Below, piece by piece: positions 1-5,362 of a stretch of 5,613 bases of DNA (position 1 is the stretch's first letter; each line of letters starts with the position of its first letter). Source of the stretch: Bacteroidales bacterium. GTDB lineage: Bacteria > Bacteroidota > Bacteroidia > Bacteroidales > NBLH01. A model generated the notes under the pieces. That model was not told the DNA's origin. It ran no database searches and saw nothing but the letters and a program-made list of their open reading frames with translations. Location: assembly GCA_029933755.1 (NCBI GenBank), contig JAOZNO010000074.1, positions 1 through 5,613 of the forward strand, read 5' to 3'. Position numbers and translations under genes: made by a program.

Positions 1-82
1 CCCAGAACAAGACTCGAACTTGCACGTCCTTTCGAACATATGCCCCTCAAGCATACATGTCTACCAATTTCACCACCTGGGC
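1..82 (-). tRNA. tRNA-Leu (anticodon GAG), 3' end cut by the window edge
   Basis: Read on the minus strand, the sequence folds as a class II tRNA. The acceptor strand GCCCAGG starts at 82 and pairs with UCUGGG at the left edge; the last pairing base, the discriminator and any CCA lie outside. The anticodon stem is UAUGC/GCAUA with loop UUGAGGG, so the anticodon is GAG (window bases 46-48), which reads CUC and CUU leucine codons. A long variable arm (stem GUUC/GGAC with a GAAA loop) is what leucine tRNAs have. The T arm is GCAAG-UUCGAGU-CUUGU. The D loop contains the expected UUGGUAGA. Identity is secure; only the 3' boundary is missing. Confidence 0.96.
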
Positions 83-461
83 ATAAACCTAAATCAAGCG
101 GTTATGAATTTCGATAAACACCAATCTTTTGGATTAAAAAGATTCATAAAAAAAGACTCTAATGCCAACAGGTATTATTACTTTTTTTCTAAACTTTTCA
201 CTTCCAAAATCTTGACACTTCTCTTTATCCATAACCACTCAATTTAGCTTATGTGCTGCAAAATTATAAATTTTGATGGATTTACAAACATAAATATATT
301 GTTACACTGTTTTATTGTTCTATTGTTTTGAAGCAAAAAGTTAGTTTATCTATTAAAAAGGTAAAAGTTGTGCTAGTGTCAACAATATAGCAATTCAGTA
401 ATAAATTCAATATAAGAAGTACAATTCCTTTTTTTATATTTTCTTTAACAATGAACAAAAA
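83..461. other. Gene-free AT-rich region between the tRNA and the regulator
   Basis: No convincing gene is present here. The only long open frame on the plus strand begins inside the tRNA and is a chance frame. The stretch holds the promoter-like site at 259-288. To its right is a run of imperfect ATTGTT copies (about 299-328), on the downstream side of the regulator gene. I see no clear hairpin-plus-T-run terminator for the regulator in 380-461, although that stretch is very A/T-rich. No second tRNA or other RNA fold was recognised. Confidence 0.5.
259..288 (-). promoter_or_regulatory. Bacteroidota-type promoter, probably for the tRNA-Leu gene
   Basis: On the minus strand there is an exact TTTG (288-285), an 18-base spacer, and an exact TAATTTTG (266-259). 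This matches the known Bacteroidota consensus of TTTG near -33 and TAnnTTTG near -7, within the usual spacing. Transcription would start near 252 and run left towards the tRNA, leaving a leader of about 170 bases to be removed by RNase P. No closer match is present between the site and the tRNA. The next gene to the right (the S24 regulator) is also on the minus strand but ends at 462, so this promoter serves the tRNA rather than the regulator. Confidence 0.55.
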
Positions 462-1259
462 TCACCCTATCTTCTCTTTAATCTTATTCATTTCATATTG
501 CAAATTGGCAACCGTTTTCAGTAAATCATCTTTTGGAATTTGCGGTTCAGGAATTTCATTGCTTATAAAGTTCGTAAACTTCCATATTTCTCGTATTTCG
601 TTAACATTTATGTCATAAGGCTCATAAATTGGATTTAAGGAATATAGTTTTAATGATTTGCTTTCGCGGATATTATTTTCAATAATTTTAAAAACAACAC
701 CTTCGTTTACAGTTAAAATAATGCAGGCATCACCATTTTTCATATAGTTCCAGTCTTGAATAAACTCTGCTGTCACCCAGGCTTTATCCGGTATTGGTAG
801 CATAGAGTCACCATTAAGTTGAAAGGTACGATACTTTTTTTCTTTTGATAGAAAAGGGAGTTTAAAAACGGGTAAGTCTTTTATATATTCCGGATCAGCA
901 AATCCTCTGGTGTAACCGGCTTTAGCTTTTTCTGGCACTAATTCAATGTTTTCATCATTTCTGCTATCAACAGTAGTTGCCAAAACTCGTAAACGGCTTC
1001 CGCTAACAAAAACATCATAGCCCTTTTCAATTTCACTTAATTGACTTTCTGACAATTTTGATAAATTTATTTTAACAAGTGTATCAATAGATACATTAAA
1101 GTATTCTGAAAGCACAATCAGAGTATTAATACTAGGCTGAGCCACAGCATTTTCATAACCACTAAGAGTGGATCGCTTCATTTTTAAAAAACCAGCGAGT
1201 TCATCCTGAGTTCTACCTTTTCTTTTTCGTAATAATTTAATGTTTTTTCCAAAATACAT
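462..1259 (-). CDS. XRE-type HTH regulator with S24 (LexA/CI-like) self-cleavage domain
   Basis: This 265-residue protein is a two-domain repressor of the LexA/CI type. Residues about 4-60 form a helix-turn-helix domain of the Cro/CI (XRE) class (TQDELAGFLKMKRSTLSGYE, with the typical xPSxxTLxxLSxYFxVSxDxL continuation). Residues about 106-231 form an S24 peptidase domain: an Ala114-Gly115 pair in KAKAGYTRGF at the expected cleavage region, Ser152 in NGDSMLP, and Lys191 in GVVFKIIE. All elements for RecA-stimulated self-cleavage are therefore present. A C-terminal tail (about 240-265) is charged and may be a short helix. The start at 1259 leaves a complete HTH and follows a promoter-like site. 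It is transcribed away from the PLD-like gene across a region with two perfect dyads, the usual layout of a repressor that controls itself and its neighbour. Family assignment is firm; the regulon and inducing signal are inferred. I would not call it lexA, because the N-terminal domain is XRE-type rather than the LexA winged helix. Confidence 0.93.
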   Translation of the reverse strand: MYFGKNIKLLRKRKGRTQDELAGFLKMKRSTLSGYENAVAQPSINTLIVLSEYFNVSIDTLVKINLSKLSESQLSEIEKGYDVFVSGSRLRVLATTVDSRNDENIELVPEKAKAGYTRGFADPEYIKDLPVFKLPFLSKEKKYRTFQLNGDSMLPIPDKAWVTAEFIQDWNYMKNGDACIILTVNEGVVFKIIENNIRESKSLKLYSLNPIYEPYDINVNEIREIWKFTNFISNEIPEPQIPKDDLLKTVANLQYEMNKIKEKIG

Positions 1260-1300
1260 AAGGTTCTGATTTTTATAGATTAATACACATTTTGTAAAAA

Positions 1301-1308
1301 CAAATGTA
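1301..1308 (-). promoter_or_regulatory. Candidate -7 box for the S24 regulator gene
   Basis: The minus strand reads TACATTTG, an exact match to TAnnTTTG, about 42 bases upstream of the start codon at 1259. That implies a 5' leader of about 35 bases. No good TTTG -33 box lies 17-23 bases upstream; that position is an A-run on the minus strand. The promoter would therefore be weak or dependent on another factor. The paired dyads at 1347-1384 lie upstream of it. Confidence 0.4.
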
Positions 1309-1346
1309 AAAAAACACTGTTTTATTTTTTTTCCTAATTCAATTAT

Positions 1347-1361
1347 GATTATATTATAATC
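1347..1361. promoter_or_regulatory. Operator-like 15-bp perfect dyad, copy 1
   Basis: The sequence GATTATA-T-TATAATC is a perfect inverted repeat with 7-bp arms around one central base. It lies in the region between the divergent regulator and PLD-like genes and is repeated 23 bp further on. An odd-length dyad of this size is what a dimeric HTH repressor binds, and the adjacent S24 regulator is the obvious candidate. Binding is inferred, not shown. Confidence 0.6.
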
Positions 1362-1369
1362 GTATTTAT

Positions 1370-1384
1370 GATTATAATATAATC
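1370..1384. promoter_or_regulatory. Operator-like 15-bp perfect dyad, copy 2
   Basis: The sequence GATTATA-A-TATAATC has the same two 7-bp arms as the dyad at 1347-1361, with A in place of T at the centre. Because the arms are identical, the two sites are also exact reverse complements of each other, separated by 8 bases. Centre-to-centre distance is 23 bp, slightly over two helical turns, so two dimers would sit close to the same face of the DNA. The site lies 58 bases upstream of the PLD-like start codon. Confidence 0.6.
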
Positions 1385-1401
1385 AAATCTACTGTTTTTT
1401 A

Positions 1402-1428
1402 TTGAAAATCAAAAATTTATTAACTTTT
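1402..1428 (+). promoter_or_regulatory. Weak candidate promoter for the PLD-like gene
   Basis: TTG (1402-1404), a 16-base spacer and TAACTTTT (1421-1428) give a partial match to the Bacteroidota consensus, with the last G of the -7 box replaced by T and a slightly short spacer. The leader would then be under 10 bases. An alternative is a start further upstream, close to or inside the dyads, but no better box match is present there. Low confidence in the exact position. Confidence 0.22.
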
Positions 1429-1442
1429 AAATCTAAAAAACT

Positions 1443-1913
1443 ATGATTATTAATTTTTTACTTACGAAAACGGTAATAGAAAAAGAAACAGTTAGCCGAA
1501 AAATCACTAAGGAACTAAAAAAAGCAAGATATTCAATTTGGCTTGCTAATATTTGGTTTACCGATAATGAAATTTACGATTTACTTATTGAAAAACTTCA
1601 CGAAGGTTTAAATGTAGAAATCGTTCTTAATTCGAACAATTGGACAGTATACGAAAACTCACGTATTCAAAAATTTATTGATGCCGGTGGTGAATTCTTC
1701 CTCGTTGATGAGATAGCGAATATGGGTAAACCCTCAGACAAGTATTGTATCATAGATTACTCTACCATAATAAACAATAACTTTAGGCAAGAATATTTGT
1801 TAAAACCGGGTTTAGGTGCTTCATTTGTACAAGAAAATCAGGAAACACTTGTTGAACAATACATAAATGATTATCTTTTACTGAAAAACAACAACAGTAA
1901 AAACCGGTACTGA
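1443..1913 (+). CDS. Single-domain phospholipase-D-like protein with degenerate HKD motif
   Basis: The 156-residue protein resembles the PLD-like nuclease fold found in short single-domain bacterial proteins. Residues about 15-36 match the opening helix and strand (KELKKARYSIWLANIWFTD). Residues about 43-65 match the helix-strand 'LL.KL.EGLNVEIVLN'. Residues 75-88 match 'I.KFIDAGGEFFLVD'. The active-site segment follows at 97-105, PSDKYCIID. In active members this reads H-x-K-x4-D followed by Gly-Ser; here His is Ser98, Lys100 and Asp105 remain, and the Gly-Ser position is Asn112-Asn113. It should thus be unable to form the phosphohistidine intermediate and may act as a binding or structural protein. 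There is no signal peptide or membrane segment, so it is probably cytoplasmic. It faces the S24 regulator across two operator-like dyads, suggesting joint control. The start at 1443 is the first ATG and gives a complete domain. Fold assignment is moderately firm; function is unknown. Confidence 0.78.
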   Translation: MIINFLLTKTVIEKETVSRKITKELKKARYSIWLANIWFTDNEIYDLLIEKLHEGLNVEIVLNSNNWTVYENSRIQKFIDAGGEFFLVDEIANMGKPSDKYCIIDYSTIINNNFRQEYLLKPGLGASFVQENQETLVEQYINDYLLLKNNNSKNRY

Positions 1914-1937
1914 TAAACAGTTACTGAATAATTATCG

Positions 1938-1968
1938 TTTAATATATCACTCGTATCTGTTATGTTTT
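1938..1968 (+). promoter_or_regulatory. Candidate promoter for the DUF2252 gene
   Basis: TTTA (1938-1941), a 19-base spacer and TATGTTTT (1961-1968) match the Bacteroidota consensus with one mismatch in each box. Transcription would start near 1975, about 50 bases before the start codon at 2025. This allows the DUF2252 gene its own transcript, although read-through from the PLD-like gene is not excluded because no strong terminator separates them. Confidence 0.3.
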
Positions 1969-1982
1969 TTTATTTAAGAAGA

Positions 1983-2011
1983 TATGATTAAACAGAGAAA
2001 ATCAAATCATA
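1983..2011. repeat. Inverted repeat upstream of the DUF2252 gene
   Basis: TATGATT (1983-1989) and AATCATA (2005-2011) are exact reverse complements separated by 15 bases, ending 13 bases before the DUF2252 start codon. It could be a protein-binding dyad or a weak hairpin in the leader. Its arms share TATGATT with the bases around the left arms of the paired operator-like dyads upstream, but the spacing differs, so a shared regulator is only a possibility. Confidence 0.25.
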
Positions 2012-2024
2012 CTCAGAGATTTAC

Positions 2025-3326
2025 ATGAAAAAAAAAGAAGCTTTAAAAAAAACAGTTGTTGCAGAAGCACTTTTGCAAATTAACAATTGGAATAATAAAT
2101 TAACTGATAATTTACGAAAAGAAAAATATAAAAAAATGGCACAGTCAGCTTTTTATTTTTTTAGAGGAACGAACTTTTTATTTTGGGATTATTTTGCAAA
2201 TGATATTCGCTTGAATCAGTTTAGCTCAGAAAACACTAAAACATGGATACAGGCTGACCTACATGCCTACAATTATGGCATTTACGATAATGATAATGGC
2301 GACTTAGTATATGGTCTAAATGATTTTGACGAATCATGTATTGCTGATTATCAATTTGATTTATGGAGAATGGCTGCCAGCATGGTATTAATTGCACAAG
2401 AAAATGGTTTTATCCAAAAAGAAATAATTGGCAGTTTTATTAAATCGTTTACCAATTCATATATAAATATTTTAAATCAATATATGAATAATGGTTTGGA
2501 TATATTACATGATGTGACGAAGAAAAATGCATTCGGGAAATTGGATGAAACGCTGGAACAAGTAGAGCACAAGGAAAACAGACAAGAAATGCTAAAGCAA
2601 TGGACCAGCAAAAAGAATAATAGCTTGGTGTTTGACTTATCCTATCACAAATTAACAAGTATATCTGATGGGAAAATGGAAGAGGTTCGTATGGCTATGC
2701 CGGATTACACAGACACACTCACAAAGGATATAAACGACTTCAATGATGATTATTTTAAGGTTATAGATGTTGCTCAACGAATTTCATCCGGAACAGGTTC
2801 ATACGGTACACCGAGGTATTACATATTAATTGAGGGAGAAAAAGGGGGAAAATACAATCAGCGAATATTAGATGCTAAATTCCAATATAAACCATGTGCA
2901 TATCACTTTCTGGGAACTGATTTTCAGCAAAAATACAAGATTGATTTTAAAAATGAAGGGCAAAGACATAAAGAGGCTTATGACTCTTTAAACTCGTATA
3001 CTGACAGGCATCTGGGTTGGATAGAATTATCTGAAGGGGTATTTTCTGTCAGGGAGCGGTCACCTTACAAGTCGTACTTTCAAGCTAATTTATTAAACAC
3101 TGAGACCCGATTCAATAAATTAGCAATGCAATGGGGAAGTATACTGGCAACAGCACATATTAAGGCAAAAAACGACTTTGATGTGGCAAAAATCGCAGAA
3201 CAAACTTCAGCAAATAAAAACCAGCTCACAGAGCTGGTTTACTCAATTGCCTTTGAATATGCAGATTATAACAACACCGTTTTTCAAAAATTCATAAATA
3301 AACTTTTCCTAAATAAATCTTCATAG
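2025..3326 (+). CDS. DUF2252 family protein (kinase-like motifs)
   Basis: This 433-residue protein has the conserved blocks of the DUF2252 (COG4320) family. In order: FFRGT (45-49); ADLHAYNYG (77-85), the family's GDxHxxNFG; LNDFDE (98-103); FDLWRMAAS (111-119); ISSGTGSYGTPRYYILIEG (253-271), a glycine-rich loop; ILDAKFQYKP (281-290) with a candidate nucleotide-contacting Lys285; GQR...LGW...FSVRERSPYK (312-349); and a C-terminal ILATAHIKAKND (373-384). Length and block order are normal for the family and no key block is missing, so the gene looks intact. The DLHxxN and NDFDE blocks resemble the catalytic and metal-binding loops of aminoglycoside-phosphotransferase-like kinases; substrate and reaction are unknown. 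There is no signal peptide, so it is probably cytoplasmic. It follows the PLD-like gene by 111 bases on the same strand. The start codon is followed by A9 and then A8 runs, which are slippage-prone. Family call is firm; any biochemical role is inference. Confidence 0.93.
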   Translation: MKKKEALKKTVVAEALLQINNWNNKLTDNLRKEKYKKMAQSAFYFFRGTNFLFWDYFANDIRLNQFSSENTKTWIQADLHAYNYGIYDNDNGDLVYGLNDFDESCIADYQFDLWRMAASMVLIAQENGFIQKEIIGSFIKSFTNSYINILNQYMNNGLDILHDVTKKNAFGKLDETLEQVEHKENRQEMLKQWTSKKNNSLVFDLSYHKLTSISDGKMEEVRMAMPDYTDTLTKDINDFNDDYFKVIDVAQRISSGTGSYGTPRYYILIEGEKGGKYNQRILDAKFQYKPCAYHFLGTDFQQKYKIDFKNEGQRHKEAYDSLNSYTDRHLGWIELSEGVFSVRERSPYKSYFQANLLNTETRFNKLAMQWGSILATAHIKAKNDFDVAKIAEQTSANKNQLTELVYSIAFEYADYNNTVFQKFINKLFLNKSS

Positions 3327-3365
3327 ATAAGTATAAAAGTCAATACATTAAAAAACCTTTGACAC

Positions 3366-3389
3366 AAAAGAATATCTCATTATTCTTTT
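3366..3389. terminator. Probable bidirectional terminator between convergent genes
   Basis: AAAAGAATA (3366-3374), loop TCTCAT, and TATTCTTTT (3381-3389) form a perfect 9-bp stem. Read rightwards the stem ends in a T-run, and by symmetry the same holds on the other strand. It lies in the 66-base gap between the stop of the DUF2252 gene (3326) and the stop of the caspase-like gene (3393), where a shared terminator is expected. The stem has only one G-C pair, so it would be weak as an intrinsic terminator. Confidence 0.5.
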
Positions 3390-3392
3390 AAG

Positions 3393-5345
3393 TTATTGAA
3401 CTTTCCAGTCCTGCCAAATATCTCGAACGGCGATACTAACCAAGGCTATAGGAACTTGATGATAGCCAAGTTCGTCTGCTTTTATACTCACATTTGTTTT
3501 TATTGAATTCGATAATGTTAATAAATTCATATTACCACGTGACTCTTTCAAAATCCTCAGGAAATAATATGTAAATAGTCCATGTTTTTTATCAGGATAC
3601 AAATTTGAAGTATTTTTTTCTGAAATAGCCATAAAAACAACAGTATTACCTGAGATAACTTCTTTTCTAGGATTAAGATTCTTTACAGAAGGCCCCCTAA
3701 GTCCAATTTGCCTTCCACCATTATTAAATGATGCATCAATAACAACCATACTTTTTGAAGACCTACTTTCCCATATTTTTTTATATAAAAATTCCATAGG
3801 GATTGCATCTTTAATTTGTGAAGGCGTAACATCAATAGGCATTAAATAGGGTGCTTTAGTAAGTGTATCGGATAAACCATGACCAGCATAATAGAATATT
3901 AATTGTGCCTTATCTTTTATTTTACTTACTTGCTTTGAAAGAGTTATAATACTTTCATGCATTTCTTTTTTATTTGCATCTAACAAAAGTGTTATATTAC
4001 GTTCAGGTATACCAAGCATGTTTATCGCATACTTCTTAAAAGTAAGAGCGTCATTTCTTGCATAAGGAACGTTAAAATTCCTGCTCAAAGATGTTAAATC
4101 ATTAGCATATCCTTCGTTCCCAATTATTAAAGCATATTTCCTTATGTCAGGCTTATTAACAAGGGGTATATTTTTATCGATATCAGAAATTAACATTTGA
4201 CTATTAACATGCTCTTCATAATGAAATTTACAAGTGTTAATTTTTATTTTAAATTGAGGAACAGGGTTATTATGTTTTGCAGAAATATTTATTGAAAATT
4301 CAGAAATCCCACTTGCGATATTCTTTTTTGCCCTAATAGGTATTTTAACAGTTTTAGTTTGGTGAGCCAGCATGTTTTCAATTCTCACCAGTTTAGGGAA
4401 TTCAATATTCCCAGTAGTATCAAGAGTCTCAAGGGTTGCATAAAAATCAACGGACTTTGCCGGCCCCATATTTTTCAACTTAAAAGTTATAAAACCTTCT
4501 TCAAAGGCATCAAGACAATAGTTTTCATCTAAATCACTATAAAATAGAGAATTCTCAACAAGCTGCAAATTTGTTAATTTGGTGTTTATAAATATTCCCG
4601 GACTAAGAGCCGTAACAATCTTAAAACTGGGAATATCTAGCGTTTCATGAACCGGGTAATTCTTCTTCCAGCTCTTTTTAATTTGTCGTGTACGCTTAAT
4701 TAAACCAACATAATCCATTATCCAAATTGCCCCGGCAGCTCCTAAAAACACATATGAAAGCGTATTAGAGGTTTTTGCCTTATTATAATAATTATCTTTA
4801 TCCTCAATTGTAGTTGCCCCAAGATAATTATCGTAACTGTTTGCACTTGAGCTATGTAAATACATAGAAGAGCCAATAAATGAATAAGCTAATGCTCCAT
4901 AAATCCAATAAGGTTTCTTTGGTTTTATTTGATAATCACCCCATCCAGGGAATACTGTTGAAAGCACAAACGGATTATCAAGATAAAGTCCATTCTGTAT
5001 GGATGCAGAAACTTTTACGCTAACAGAGTCCGTAATATCAAGCCCATCACTTTTCACATCCCATATGGCAAGTTTATTCATGCCACCATCTATGAGTTTA
5101 TTAGCATCCCCATTCCACGTTTTGGCATAAACTGTATCCTTTTTTGAATCGAATACATTAATCCATACCCTGATTTTATCTTTTTGTTTGGAATTATTGA
5201 TATTGTACTTTACAATTAAATTCCCTTTGTTAAATTTCACTTCAGTAATTTCTAAACTAATTCGAGACTTAAACTGTGCGTGGATATTTGAGTAAAAGAA
5301 AAACTGTAGTACAAAAAAAAATAATATACTTCTTAAAATGCTCAT
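3393..5345 (-). CDS. Secreted caspase-like (peptidase C14 fold) protein with Ser in place of catalytic Cys
   Basis: This 650-residue exported protein has several regions. A signal peptide spans 1-23 (hydrophobic core about 6-18, likely cut after IHA and before Gln24). A beta-rich region spans about 28-118. A stretch at about 121-225 has the 'FPGWGDYQ' motif and two hydrophobic segments (about 147-163 and 196-215), resembling the DUF5683 type of membrane region. A second beta-rich, Ig-like region lies at about 278-372. The C-terminal caspase-like domain spans about 402-640: YALIIGN (404-410), NVPYARNDALTFKKY (425-439), IFYYAGHG with His489, VVIDASFNNGGR (534-545), HGLFTYYFL (588-596) and the final QVPIAL. 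In active members the 'DAC' cysteine follows 'Asp-Ala'; here that residue is Ser539, encoded TCA, so the usual Cys-His dyad is incomplete. It starts 17 bases after a fibronectin-III-like repeat gene and probably shares its transcript. The fold is clear; whether it retains any protease activity is not. It may be a binding or signalling pseudoenzyme at the cell envelope. Confidence 0.9.
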   Translation of the reverse strand: MSILRSILFFFVLQFFFYSNIHAQFKSRISLEITEVKFNKGNLIVKYNINNSKQKDKIRVWINVFDSKKDTVYAKTWNGDANKLIDGGMNKLAIWDVKSDGLDITDSVSVKVSASIQNGLYLDNPFVLSTVFPGWGDYQIKPKKPYWIYGALAYSFIGSSMYLHSSSANSYDNYLGATTIEDKDNYYNKAKTSNTLSYVFLGAAGAIWIMDYVGLIKRTRQIKKSWKKNYPVHETLDIPSFKIVTALSPGIFINTKLTNLQLVENSLFYSDLDENYCLDAFEEGFITFKLKNMGPAKSVDFYATLETLDTTGNIEFPKLVRIENMLAHQTKTVKIPIRAKKNIASGISEFSINISAKHNNPVPQFKIKINTCKFHYEEHVNSQMLISDIDKNIPLVNKPDIRKYALIIGNEGYANDLTSLSRNFNVPYARNDALTFKKYAINMLGIPERNITLLLDANKKEMHESIITLSKQVSKIKDKAQLIFYYAGHGLSDTLTKAPYLMPIDVTPSQIKDAIPMEFLYKKIWESRSSKSMVVIDASFNNGGRQIGLRGPSVKNLNPRKEVISGNTVVFMAISEKNTSNLYPDKKHGLFTYYFLRILKESRGNMNLLTLSNSIKTNVSIKADELGYHQVPIALVSIAVRDIWQDWKVQ

Positions 5346-5362
5346 ATTTTTAATATAATTAC

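Noticed and set aside
1..82. tRNA as an attachment site for an integrated element within this window
   Set aside because: The 3' end of the tRNA, where integration usually occurs, points out of the window to the left; no integrase or repeated tRNA 3' fragment is seen inside.
20..247. Open frame of 75 codons on the plus strand
   Set aside because: It begins inside the antisense of the tRNA-Leu gene, has no family resemblance and has low-complexity composition; a chance frame.
367..383. GTTG...CAAC inverted repeat downstream of the regulator gene as its terminator
   Set aside because: Only four pairs with an unpaired interior, and no T-run follows on the minus strand.
1347..1384. The paired dyad as an intrinsic terminator or RNA hairpin
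   Set aside because: It lies between two divergent gene starts, where no terminator is needed, and consists of two separate odd-length palindromes; an operator fits better.
1900..1930. Hairpin after the PLD-like gene (GTACTG...CAGTTAC)
   Set aside because: The short stem needs a bulge and no T-run follows; too weak to call a terminator.
2449..2658. Open frame of 69 codons on the minus strand
   Set aside because: Lies wholly inside the well-supported DUF2252 gene on the other strand and encodes nothing recognisable.
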